This document shows positions 14,712 through 24,354 of a stretch of 64,000 nucleotides of DNA, one piece after another. A program made the position numbers and the translations under genes. Position 1 is the stretch's first letter. Every line of letters begins with the position of its first letter. Source of the stretch: Alistipes sp. Its GTDB lineage: Bacteria; Bacteroidota; Bacteroidia; Bacteroidales; Rikenellaceae. The notes below the pieces were generated by a model, which had not been told where the DNA came from, searched no databases, and saw nothing but the letters and a program-made list of their open reading frames with translations. The DNA is taken from contig JAFVRN010000006.1 in the NCBI GenBank assembly GCA_017504265.1, forward strand, positions 27,403-91,402, given 5' to 3'.

Positions 14712-17651
14712 ATGAAACGTTTTTCTATAAGAGTGCTATCGCTAATGCTTCTAATCTTCACAGCCGGAGGCGTAGCAGCTCAAAACAGGGTGACGGTCAC
14801 AGGAACAATAACCTCCGCCGAAGATAGTATGCCACTTATCGGTGTGAGTATCATATCGGGACCTGCGTCGGGTACAACATCGTCACTCGACGGCAAATAC
14901 AGCATAAGCGTGGATGAGGGCACTACACTCATCTACCAATACTTAGGCTACCAGGCCGTAGAGTGGAGCGTACCAAGCGGCATTACCGAAATTACGCACG
15001 ACGTGGCACTGAGTCCCGACAACCAGACTCTCGACGAAGTTGTCGTAGTGGCATACGGAGTGCGAAAGAAGGGCACTATAGCAGGCTCGGTATCTACGGT
15101 GAAATCCGACAAGTTGGAGAGTGTCCCCGCGGCAGGCTTCGACCAAGCGTTGCAAGGACAGAGCCCCGGACTTATGGTGCTATCCAACTCGGGAGAGCCA
15201 AGCAAGGCTGCCACATTCCAGATTCGCGGTACCAACTCGATAAATTCGGGTACTGCCCCACTATTCATCCTCGATGGCGTACCTATTTCGAGTTCCGACT
15301 TTAATGCCATATCGCCCTCGGATATCGAGTCGGTATCCGTACTCAAAGATGCCTCATCGTCCTCTATATATGGAGCACGTGCCGCCAATGGTGTGGTTGT
15401 AATCACCACAAAACGTGGTACGGCGATGGATGCTGCCAAGGTAACATTCCGCACACAGGTGGGTATCTCGCAGCTTGCCCACGGCAACTGGGAGCTAATG
15501 AACACCCCCGAGCGTATCGCATTCGAGAAAGAGTTAGGATTGACCGCAGGGCAAAACTACGAGGTACTAAGCCAGACAGATGTCAATTGGCTCGACGTAG
15601 TATTCAACGACCATGCGCTACTGCAGAACTACGATATATCGGTAAGCCGTGCTACGGAGAAGATAAACTACTACGTATCCGGCTCGTTCTACGATCAGGA
15701 TGGCATAGCCCTCGGCTCGACATTCCGCCGCTACAACATACGTGCAAATGCCGACGTACGCGCCTCGAAGTGGTTGCGTATAGGAACAAATACAATGGCC
15801 GTATACGAGCAGGTGGAGCAGGCCGAAGATGGAGAATATGCGCTCTACTCGCCCATATCTGCCAGCCGCTTTATGCTACCCTACTGGGACCCCTACAACG
15901 AGGATGGCTCGATAGCCTCGGAGAGTGATGGCAGCTGGAAAGGTACAGGACAGAACCCCGTGGAGTGGATGGCCAACAACCGGCAACTGAACAAAAAATA
16001 CAAGGTGCTTACAACCGTATTTGCCGAGATCAAGCCTATCGACGATCTCACCATACGCTCGCAGTTCGGTGCCGATTTCACCAATTCGACAGCCTTTATG
16101 CAGTCTATGCCGAGCTATGCTCCCAACAACGGTATCGGCGTGGCAGGACGTGCCGCATACAACACGCTCAATCTTACCATAACCAATACCATCAACTATC
16201 GCAAGACCTTCAACGGACTACACTCGCTCAACATACTTCTCGGCCACGAGGGTGTAGATTACAGCTACGAGGGTTTCCAGGCCATAGCGCAGGGACAGAA
16301 TAACGACTTCCTGACAACCCTCTCTTCGGGCTCACGCGTTATCAGCTGGGGTGATGTGACCGATGCATACAGCTATCTATCGTTCTTCGGACGTGGCGAG
16401 TATAGCTACGATGACCGCTACTATGCCGACTTCTCGGTACGTACGGACGCTTCGTCACGCTTCGGTCGTAGCGGTCGCTGGGCGGCATTTTGGTCGGTGG
16501 GTCTTATGTGGAATGCTCGCAAAGAGTCCTTCTTAGAGGGTGCAGATTGGCTGTCGAATGCGCAGGTGGCATTCAGCACGGGAACATCGGGCAACTCCTC
16601 TATTCCGAACTACGACCACCTCGCGCTTGTCGGCGGTGGTGCCAACTATATGGACAATATGGGTATCTACCCCTTGCAGAGTGGCAACGAGAATCTCGGT
16701 TGGGAGAAGCTGTGGACAACGAACCTCGCCCTACACCTCGGATTTCTCAATCGTATAAACCTCGATATCGAACTATACAACAAGCTCACAACAGATATGC
16801 TTATGAGCGTGCCTGTATCGTATGCCGATAAGGGCGAAGGCTTCCGTTGGGATAATATAGGAGCTATGGTCAATCGCGGTATCGAGCTATCACTAAATGT
16901 AGACCTCCTGCGCATCAAGGATTTTGTATGGAATATCTCGGCTAATGCATCGTACAACCACAACGAGATTACGGAGCTGTACAATGGTCTGGACGAATAT
17001 GAGCTCTCATCGACCAGCACCAAGCTTGTTGTAGGTCACTCCGTAGGCGAGTTCTACATAAATCGTTATGCAGGTGTCAATCCCGCCAATGGTGATGCCC
17101 TATGGCTGACAAAGGATGGTGAGCTTACCACCGAGTTCAGCGAGGGCGATAAGGTGATGATTGACAAGAGCTACATAGCACCGTGGCAGGGAGGCTTCGG
17201 CACGACACTTTCGTGGAAGGGGCTGACCCTTTCGGCGCAGTTTAGCTGGGTCGCAGACCGCTGGATGTTCAACAACGACCGTTTCTTCGAGGAGAGCAAC
17301 GGACTATACTCGGCCTACAACCAATCACGCAGACTGCTCTACGACAGATGGAAGAAGCCGGGCGATATAACCGATATACCTCGCTATGGCGTAACTCCAC
17401 AGATGGACTCTCGTTTTTTGGAGGATGCCTCGTTCCTGCGCCTTAAAAATATGATGCTCAGCTACTCGCTGCCGAACGAGCTACTTAAAAAGTCACGTTT
17501 CTTCACATCGGCACGTATATATCTGCAAGCACAGAACCTATTTACCTTTACGGCATTTACGGGTCTTGATCCCGAGTCGTCAAGCAACGTATATAAGGCA
17601 CAATATCCTATGTCGCGCCAATACTCTATCGGTATTGACCTAACGTTCTAA
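14712..17651 (+). CDS. SusC/RagA-family TonB-dependent outer-membrane transporter
   Basis: 979 residues, typical SusC length. Signal peptide (ending GVAAQ near residue 24), a carboxypeptidase-regulatory-like beta-sandwich (about 28-100), a TonB-box-like DEVVVVAYG (about 107-115), a plug domain with LQGQSPGL and the ALKDASSSSIYGARAANGV-type motif (here VLKDASSSS...), then a long barrel ending IGIDLTF. It imports ligands bound by its SusD partner through the outer membrane using TonB energy. First gene of a ten-gene operon; the partners (protease, leucine-rich repeats, no glycosidase) point to peptides or proteins as cargo, as shown for RagAB and some SusCD pairs elsewhere (established for those proteins, inferred here). 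Confidence 0.95.
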   Translation: MKRFSIRVLSLMLLIFTAGGVAAQNRVTVTGTITSAEDSMPLIGVSIISGPASGTTSSLDGKYSISVDEGTTLIYQYLGYQAVEWSVPSGITEITHDVALSPDNQTLDEVVVVAYGVRKKGTIAGSVSTVKSDKLESVPAAGFDQALQGQSPGLMVLSNSGEPSKAATFQIRGTNSINSGTAPLFILDGVPISSSDFNAISPSDIESVSVLKDASSSSIYGARAANGVVVITTKRGTAMDAAKVTFRTQVGISQLAHGNWELMNTPERIAFEKELGLTAGQNYEVLSQTDVNWLDVVFNDHALLQNYDISVSRATEKINYYVSGSFYDQDGIALGSTFRRYNIRANADVRASKWLRIGTNTMAVYEQVEQAEDGEYALYSPISASRFMLPYWDPYNEDGSIASESDGSWKGTGQNPVEWMANNRQLNKKYKVLTTVFAEIKPIDDLTIRSQFGADFTNSTAFMQSMPSYAPNNGIGVAGRAAYNTLNLTITNTINYRKTFNGLHSLNILLGHEGVDYSYEGFQAIAQGQNNDFLTTLSSGSRVISWGDVTDAYSYLSFFGRGEYSYDDRYYADFSVRTDASSRFGRSGRWAAFWSVGLMWNARKESFLEGADWLSNAQVAFSTGTSGNSSIPNYDHLALVGGGANYMDNMGIYPLQSGNENLGWEKLWTTNLALHLGFLNRINLDIELYNKLTTDMLMSVPVSYADKGEGFRWDNIGAMVNRGIELSLNVDLLRIKDFVWNISANASYNHNEITELYNGLDEYELSSTSTKLVVGHSVGEFYINRYAGVNPANGDALWLTKDGELTTEFSEGDKVMIDKSYIAPWQGGFGTTLSWKGLTLSAQFSWVADRWMFNNDRFFEESNGLYSAYNQSRRLLYDRWKKPGDITDIPRYGVTPQMDSRFLEDASFLRLKNMMLSYSLPNELLKKSRFFTSARIYLQAQNLFTFTAFTGLDPESSSNVYKAQYPMSRQYSIGIDLTF

Positions 17652-17669
17652 CCCTCAAAGCAAGCAAAG

Positions 17670-19193
17670 ATGAAAAAGATATACAGCATAATAGTTACGC
17701 TCGTGACACTCGTTGCCGTAGCCGCCACTACGACATCGTGCTTGGATAAATATCCCGAATATGCAATACCTGCCGACAAGGCAATAAATACTCTCGAAGA
17801 GCTGGATCAGGCTGCCATAGGCGTATACGATGCCTTCAAGAGTGGTGCTCTGTATAGCGGTTATTTGACACTGCTACCCGACATTCAGTGCGATATGGCA
17901 TATGCCGTCAATGGCTACACCAACATCTATGGAAATATATGGCGCTGGGATATCCTCGCTACCAACAGTGAGATTACATCGACCTATGCTGCCCTTTACA
18001 ATGTCATTGCTCGTGCCAACTTCCTTTTGGAATATGCACCACGTGTCGAGACTACGCTGACTACCGACTCACAGTTCGAACAGTACCGACAGATATGCGG
18101 CGAGGCATACTTCGCACGCGCCTTAGCTTACTCCGAGCTTATCAAGCTCTTCTGCAAGAGCTACGAGAGTAGAGCCGAGGCTGAGATGCTCCCCGGCGTG
18201 GTACTCGTAACGAAGTACAACACCGACGAGCCTATGGTACGTGCCTCGTTGGCGGCATCCTACGATCGTGTTATCGAGGACCTCGATGCGGCCATAGAGT
18301 GTATGGACATCGACGAAGCGTCACTTGGCGGCAATATCTATAATGCCGTATATTTCAACGAGTACACTGCCTACGCGCTGCGTGCCCGCGTAGCACTCTA
18401 TATGAAGGATTACGATGCAGCGATAGAGTACTCGTCGAAGCTCCTCGACAGCGGATTCTATGTGCTATCGTCTACCACCGAGATGATCAGCTCGTCGAGC
18501 AGCTACTTTACCTATATGTGGCAGTATGACGATGCTACGGAGATTATCTGGAAGGTAGGATTTACCATCAACTCGTATGGCGGGGCTCTGGGTCAGATAT
18601 TCTTCAACTACGACTACAACACGATGAAGCCGGACTATGTTCCTGCCGAATGGGTACTCAACCTATACGATGCCGACGATTTGCGCTATGGCAACTACTT
18701 CTACAGCTATACCACAGGTTACAGCCACGCCCTCACATGGCCACTGCTGGTTAAGTATTTCGGCAATATGAACTTCTACAACAGCTACATTCTGCACACC
18801 TCGATGCCTAAGCCGTTGCGCCTCGCCGAGCAGTATCTCATACGTGCCGAGGCGTATGCTCAAAAGGGCGATTATGCACGTGCAGGTGAGGATATTGCCA
18901 CACTGCGCAAGGCTCGCTACCAGTCGTTTGGTGGCGGCGTATCGCTCAACGAGAAGAATGCAATGACGATTATCGAGGAGGAGAGAGTCAAGGAGCTATA
19001 TATGGAGGGTTTCCGCCTTATGGACCTGAAACGCTGGCATAAGGGTTTCGAGCGTAAGCCTCAGAGCGAGTCGTTGGATAACGGCAGCTCGCTACGCATC
19101 GAGGCCGACAACCCACTCTTCGTATGGCCTATACCTCAGCACGAACTCGAATCACCGGGATCGATGATCGAACCTAACGATAGTAACAAATAG
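17670..19193 (+). CDS. SusD/RagB-family substrate-binding lipoprotein
   Basis: 507 residues; signal peptide with lipobox (TTSCLDKY, Cys about 28). SusD architecture: helical TPR-like N-terminal part (AYFARALAYSELIKLF near 150), and the conserved C-terminal block with LAEQYLIRAEAYAQKGD, a EERVKELYMEGFRLMDLKRW motif and a WPIPQHEL ending. It forms the lid over the SusC barrel encoded 18 bases upstream and captures ligand at the cell surface. Confidence 0.93.
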   Translation: MKKIYSIIVTLVTLVAVAATTTSCLDKYPEYAIPADKAINTLEELDQAAIGVYDAFKSGALYSGYLTLLPDIQCDMAYAVNGYTNIYGNIWRWDILATNSEITSTYAALYNVIARANFLLEYAPRVETTLTTDSQFEQYRQICGEAYFARALAYSELIKLFCKSYESRAEAEMLPGVVLVTKYNTDEPMVRASLAASYDRVIEDLDAAIECMDIDEASLGGNIYNAVYFNEYTAYALRARVALYMKDYDAAIEYSSKLLDSGFYVLSSTTEMISSSSSYFTYMWQYDDATEIIWKVGFTINSYGGALGQIFFNYDYNTMKPDYVPAEWVLNLYDADDLRYGNYFYSYTTGYSHALTWPLLVKYFGNMNFYNSYILHTSMPKPLRLAEQYLIRAEAYAQKGDYARAGEDIATLRKARYQSFGGGVSLNEKNAMTIIEEERVKELYMEGFRLMDLKRWHKGFERKPQSESLDNGSSLRIEADNPLFVWPIPQHELESPGSMIEPNDSNK

Positions 19194-19211
19194 CCGTAAA
19201 CGATATAAGCT

Positions 19212-20096
19212 ATGATAAGCAACCGAATAACATCTATCTTGGCCGTAGCAACAGCCTTGCTTACTTGTGCAGCGTGCCAGACGAAGTACCCTACGTACGA
19301 TGGTCCCGACCATATAATCTTCTCGCAGGAGAGCTACGATCTGGGCGTTATAGATAATCAGGAGTGGTTCGAAATTCCGGTATCGGCAACACGCACGGCA
19401 GAAGGTGACAGAGTACTCGGCGTGGAGATTGTCGATGCGCAGAGCAGTGCCGTAGAGGGTCTTCACTACGAGTTGGAGTCTAATACGCTTTGCATCAAGG
19501 CAGGTGAGCTTACCACATCGGTACGTATCTGTGGCAAGGCTGACAATATCGCTGTGGGCGAGCCTCTGAGCCTCACTCTGCGTCTTGTCATCGACGAAGA
19601 GTTGGAATGGGACATATATGGTATCGATGCCGAGGTGCACCTACATAAGTGCTGTCCCGTGAATATGGATGCCTTTACGGGTTATTGCAAGATTACCTCA
19701 ACGTGGCTTATGCAATATATGAATTCCGATGCACGTCTGGTACGTACGGAGCGGGATGCCGAGGATGAGAATGTCATCGTCGTCAAAGATATGTTCTATG
19801 ACGGCTACGACGTACGCATACGCTTTAATACCGAAGAGCGTCTGAACCCCTCATTGGAGTACGACGCACAGGTTATAAGCTCTACGGGCGAGGCCTTTGG
19901 CACAATCTACGGCAACAATAAGCTGATGATGGCACCACCGATGGGATATGACTCATACTATGGGCAGTGTGAGCGTTTCGCACTGCAATATGCGATGATG
20001 TATGTCGAGGAGGTGGGTACCGTAGGCGTATACGTCAATATATTTGAATGGATATCGGACGACGAGGCTGAACGCATTATGCGCGAGGGCTTCTAA
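19212..20096 (+). CDS. DUF4843-family lipoprotein
   Basis: 294 residues with lipobox (LTCAACQTK). The opening KYPTYDGPDHIIFSQE and the following Ig-like strands (EIPVSATRTAEGDR, TTSVRICGKADNI) match the DUF4843 family, which is typically found directly after SusD in Bacteroidetes loci. Predicted surface lipoprotein; may bind substrate with SusCD, but no function is established. Confidence 0.75.
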   Translation: MISNRITSILAVATALLTCAACQTKYPTYDGPDHIIFSQESYDLGVIDNQEWFEIPVSATRTAEGDRVLGVEIVDAQSSAVEGLHYELESNTLCIKAGELTTSVRICGKADNIAVGEPLSLTLRLVIDEELEWDIYGIDAEVHLHKCCPVNMDAFTGYCKITSTWLMQYMNSDARLVRTERDAEDENVIVVKDMFYDGYDVRIRFNTEERLNPSLEYDAQVISSTGEAFGTIYGNNKLMMAPPMGYDSYYGQCERFALQYAMMYVEEVGTVGVYVNIFEWISDDEAERIMREGF

Positions 20097-20140
20097 GCAT
20101 AGAGAGTATAACGTAACGAAATAGATAAAAACACGACAAT

Positions 20141-21694
20141 ATGAAAAACTTATTCAACATCAATCTATTATGGCTACTATGCACCGTAGCTCTGCTTACC
20201 ACAACATCGTGCGAGAATGGCACAGAGGAGGATATACAGATCTTCCCCGACATCAAGACCATCGAGTGTAGCGCAGGTGACCGCCCCACGTTTACATTTA
20301 CTACAAGCAAGGCGTGGCATCTGTCGTCGAATGCCCTGTGGTGCACGTTCCTAAGTTCTGCCGGCGAGGTACAAGACATCTCGGGTAACGCAGGTACTCA
20401 TACTATCACACTACGTATCAGCGACCTGGATATATCGAGCGAACCTACCGAAGCCTATATCACCATGAAGGTCGATGAGCAGCAGGCGGCCATCGTCAAG
20501 GTTGTGCGCAGTGCCGCCCAGCTATACCTGCGTCTCTACGATGTTACCGATACGCCTATTGATGCCATCGAACTTGGATACGTAGACTACGTACCGTTCC
20601 GCATCGAGGCCAACTTCTCATTTGCAGCCGTAGAATTTCCATCATGGGTGGAGTTTAGCGGTGGCTCGGTGACGGGCGTTGCCGGCGAGGTTACCGAGTC
20701 TATGGCACGTATCATCAACGATGGTGAGCGTGAGAAGTATCCTATAAGCGAGGAGGATGGCTACGAGGTTATCTTTTCGGACGAGTCCGGAAAGCATATC
20801 TTCAACATACCTATCACGTTCAAAGGTATGGGTAACGACAAGCTCACATTTGTAGGACCAACGGATAGCACTTTCGGCTGGGAGGTATCGCTCGACGGTT
20901 GCACATTCCGTCAGACAAACGATGCCACAGGCGTTGTTACCAAGTTCTCAAATCAGCTGGAATATACAATTACGGCACTCAACGACGACTACGAAATCAT
21001 ATGCCTCGAGAAGGTTGTGGATCGTGGTATCCCAAGCTATAAGGATAATGCCAAATGGATACACTTCAACAAAGAGGGTATGAGTCTTAGTGTGGATATC
21101 GCTACCGATACCCGCTACGGTCTTGTGCTGGCTCTACCTCGAGCCATATACAATCAGGTACGAGGCGATATAGATGATAACCTCTTCGAGATGGATAACG
21201 CCTCGGGCATCAACCTGCCTACGTTGCGATACAGTTTCCTACAGTATGTGCTTATAGAGTTTACTCAGCGCAACTTTGACGAGGTAGATCCCTACCACGG
21301 AATGTATGTATACCACTCACTTACCACCTACGAGATAGGTTGCTCGGTCTATACCGACGAGGAGGTTATGGCAAGCTACGACGTAGCCGAGGCATATAGC
21401 TGTCCTTTCCCCAACCCTATCGACGGCAAGTCACCGGGTCTTATCATCGATCCGCGCATCGAGGGTTGGGATACCGACAGCTGTGAGCAGGGTACGGCGA
21501 CCACAGAGTTCTACTATCGTGGTGCGCAGCTTACCAACCAGACGGCCAACTATATGATTGGCGAGAATAAGGATGATGTGATGGCGGCACATCTCTACGG
21601 TCTAAAAGTGGAGTTTACCGACGATGTACACATTCTCTTCAAGGTAAATGGCCAGGCCAAGAAGCTGTTGGTGGTAACACCTCCCGCAATGTAA
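20141..21694 (+). CDS. Lipoprotein with BACON-like N-terminal domain, unassigned
   Basis: 517 residues; lipobox TTTSCENG (Cys about 25). Residues 35-125 look like an Ig/BACON-type fold: a cysteine-containing ECSAGDRPTFTFTTSKAWHL stretch followed by WCTFLSSAG and a VKVVRSA final strand. The rest is beta-rich and not recognised. It occupies the place where PKD-like or DUF5003-type lipoproteins are often annotated in comparable loci, but I cannot confirm membership. Probably an extracellular accessory protein of the SusCD transporter. Confidence 0.65.
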   Translation: MKNLFNINLLWLLCTVALLTTTSCENGTEEDIQIFPDIKTIECSAGDRPTFTFTTSKAWHLSSNALWCTFLSSAGEVQDISGNAGTHTITLRISDLDISSEPTEAYITMKVDEQQAAIVKVVRSAAQLYLRLYDVTDTPIDAIELGYVDYVPFRIEANFSFAAVEFPSWVEFSGGSVTGVAGEVTESMARIINDGEREKYPISEEDGYEVIFSDESGKHIFNIPITFKGMGNDKLTFVGPTDSTFGWEVSLDGCTFRQTNDATGVVTKFSNQLEYTITALNDDYEIICLEKVVDRGIPSYKDNAKWIHFNKEGMSLSVDIATDTRYGLVLALPRAIYNQVRGDIDDNLFEMDNASGINLPTLRYSFLQYVLIEFTQRNFDEVDPYHGMYVYHSLTTYEIGCSVYTDEEVMASYDVAEAYSCPFPNPIDGKSPGLIIDPRIEGWDTDSCEQGTATTEFYYRGAQLTNQTANYMIGENKDDVMAAHLYGLKVEFTDDVHILFKVNGQAKKLLVVTPPAM

Positions 21695-21715
21695 CATCTC
21701 ATAAAGCGATATGCA

Positions 21716-24337
21716 ATGAAACCGAGAATGATAATACTATGCAGTCTGCTGCTCACCCTTCTTCTTGTCATAAGTTGTGACAATAGCGACAACGCTATGG
21801 TTACGGCCGAGTATGGCTACGTACAGTTCAAGGTGGTAAAGAGTGGCGAGGCTGCTACGGCCGAGAGTCGTGCGGGTGCTACCCTCGACCGGCTATCGGA
21901 TGCACATAAGCTCACCGTGGTTATGCAGCACGATGGCTCGACCATAACGCAGACACTGCCACTGAGCAGCTACGACGACATCACAGCCGAGTGGGGCGTA
22001 CGTAGCGAGAAGCTGCGCCTGCTTGTAGGCAAGTACGACATCATCGGCTACTACCTCTACGACAATATGGACAAGGAGTTGCTTACAGGCGGAAACTCAG
22101 GCTCGTTTATCGTTGAGCACAACGGCCTTACGATGCACAATATCGCTACCGAGTCGGTGAAGCGAGGCATGGTAACCTTCCGCCTTGGCAAGGAGCTGAC
22201 ACGCGCCGAGGGCGACTACTCCTTCTCGTCGATTAGGAGGGTAGACATCACCGTGCGTAATAAGTTCACGCAGGAGATAACCACCTTCAAGAAGCTTCCG
22301 GTAGAGTATATCGAGACATTTGCCGAGGGCTCGGCCGACGAGAGCCTATATCCCGACAGTAATCGCGAAACGGCCTATGCTACGTGCGATACTACGCTAT
22401 GGATAAAGGCGGGTGACTATGCCATAACGGGCTATACGACATACTCCGATGCTCGTGGGCGTAACATCCTTGAAGCGGCCACTATCACCGAACTCGGTGC
22501 AGGGTTTAGCGTCGAGGACAACACCGTGACGAGCGATGTAGAGGTACCTATCGTGCTATCACTCTCGGCACGACACATCCTCGACTATGTTGCATTAAAG
22601 GAGATATGGCTGGCATTGGATGGCCCAAACTGGACATTCCACGGCGAAGAGTATCAGGCGGGCACAAACTGGAACTTCAACTGCGATATAGATATGTGGG
22701 GTAATCAGCCGGGTGTTACACTGAGTGGCGATGGTCGTGTCGAGACTATCAACATATCGGGTTTTGGCGCACGTGGCGAAGTGCCCGAGGCGATAGGAGA
22801 GCTTACCGAGCTTAAACTACTCTACTTGGGCAACCACAACGAGCTTATCGGTGGCTATGACAGCTCGACAAGCGGAGAGCGCATAGATGCCATGGACTAC
22901 CACCAAAAGGTGTTGGCATACGATGGTCGTGAAGCACTATCTTCAGAGCTGAAGCGTGTAATAAACAGCGACCCCAATATGCAACCCATACTCTCGGGAC
23001 GTATCGGCCTAAAAGATGTCGCCTATGGCAACCTGACAAATGGCATCACAGGCATATCACGCGCCATTATGCGTCTTACCAAACTCGAACAGCTGTTTAT
23101 AGCCAACTCACCCATTACCGCCGAGCGTTTTCTTGTAGATACTGCGTCCGACTCGAAGTATAGCGAGGAGAGCGCATCGTGGAGCTGGTCGGAGTTTACG
23201 GCTCTTACCGATGTGGAGATTTACAACTGCTCGAAATTGGATCGTCTGCCTCTCGATATGTTGTGCAACCTGCCCAACATACAGTCACTCAATCTGTCGC
23301 TGAACAAGAATATCACAGGCGAACAGTTGAAGTCCGACTGGGAGGCTATCATCGATGGTGCCTCAGGCGATAAGATACAAATCCTCTATCTTGGCTACAA
23401 CAATCTCGTAGAGACACCGTCGCACGACTATTTGAAGCGTATGACAAAGCTCGGATTGTTGGACTGCACCAATAACCGCTTGGAGCGTGTACACCCCTTC
23501 GGCAAGGAGGTGCCGCTAACGACGATATACCTCGACAACAACCGTATCACGGAGATAGAAGCCGCCGATGATGGATACTTCTGCGGGCTATCGCAGATGG
23601 AGACCTTCTCGTGCAGTGGCAACCTTCTTAGCGAACTTCCCGACATCTTCTCGGCGCGCTCGATATATACCATACTCACAGCCAACTTCTCGCGAAACAA
23701 CATATCGTCACTACAAAACGGCGATAGCTGGCGTGGTGTGAACAGCTCGACACTGAACCTTGCAATGAACCGCTTCGAAGAGCTACCTGCAGCCATCCTC
23801 GACTCGGGATCACGCATCGAGACGCTTATGCTCTCGGGAAATGGTATGCGTCGTATCGAGAAGGGTGCTATGAGTGGTCCTTACAGTTCATACCTTACCA
23901 CTATTGACCTTAGTTTCAATAAGCTAAGCGAACTGCCATACGAGGATTTCAGTGCCGAGAACCTACCCTACCTCTATGGTATCGACCTCTCGAGCAACTG
24001 CTTCTCGGAGTTCCCCTACGCACCACTCTCCATATCCACGCTTACGGTGATGAGCATACGTCAGCAACGTGACGATGCCGGCAACCGCACTCTTCGAGAG
24101 TGGCCTACGGGTCTTTCGACATGCCCAAAGATGACAGCCTTCTACATCGGCTCGAACGACCTACGTAAGATTGACGATGTTATCTCACCCTATATCCTAC
24201 TCTTCGAGATTAAGGATAATCCCAATATTTCGATAGACCTGAGTGAGGTATGTCCATATATCGAAATGGGCTACTACGAGCTTATATACGACTCGACACA
24301 GGATATCAGAGGCTGCGATGCTCTCAACCTCGAATAA
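21716..24337 (+). CDS. Leucine-rich-repeat lipoprotein with DUF4458-like N-terminus
   Basis: 873 residues; signal peptide with lipobox (LVISCDNS). The first 270 residues are two beta-rich domains of the DUF4458 type (KLTVVMQHDGSTITQTLPL; LLVGKYDIIGYYLYD). A short linker with WLALDGPNW leads into at least ten leucine-rich repeats from about residue 340, for example LKLLYLGNHNEL, IQSLNLSLNKNITG, LTTIDLSFNKLSELP and LYGIDLSSNCFSEFP. Leucine-rich repeats usually bind proteins or peptides. Followed after 17 bases by a second leucine-rich-repeat gene. Confidence 0.85.
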   Translation: MKPRMIILCSLLLTLLLVISCDNSDNAMVTAEYGYVQFKVVKSGEAATAESRAGATLDRLSDAHKLTVVMQHDGSTITQTLPLSSYDDITAEWGVRSEKLRLLVGKYDIIGYYLYDNMDKELLTGGNSGSFIVEHNGLTMHNIATESVKRGMVTFRLGKELTRAEGDYSFSSIRRVDITVRNKFTQEITTFKKLPVEYIETFAEGSADESLYPDSNRETAYATCDTTLWIKAGDYAITGYTTYSDARGRNILEAATITELGAGFSVEDNTVTSDVEVPIVLSLSARHILDYVALKEIWLALDGPNWTFHGEEYQAGTNWNFNCDIDMWGNQPGVTLSGDGRVETINISGFGARGEVPEAIGELTELKLLYLGNHNELIGGYDSSTSGERIDAMDYHQKVLAYDGREALSSELKRVINSDPNMQPILSGRIGLKDVAYGNLTNGITGISRAIMRLTKLEQLFIANSPITAERFLVDTASDSKYSEESASWSWSEFTALTDVEIYNCSKLDRLPLDMLCNLPNIQSLNLSLNKNITGEQLKSDWEAIIDGASGDKIQILYLGYNNLVETPSHDYLKRMTKLGLLDCTNNRLERVHPFGKEVPLTTIYLDNNRITEIEAADDGYFCGLSQMETFSCSGNLLSELPDIFSARSIYTILTANFSRNNISSLQNGDSWRGVNSSTLNLAMNRFEELPAAILDSGSRIETLMLSGNGMRRIEKGAMSGPYSSYLTTIDLSFNKLSELPYEDFSAENLPYLYGIDLSSNCFSEFPYAPLSISTLTVMSIRQQRDDAGNRTLREWPTGLSTCPKMTAFYIGSNDLRKIDDVISPYILLFEIKDNPNISIDLSEVCPYIEMGYYELIYDSTQDIRGCDALNLE

Positions 24338-24354
24338 ATAGAACTACTCCGACT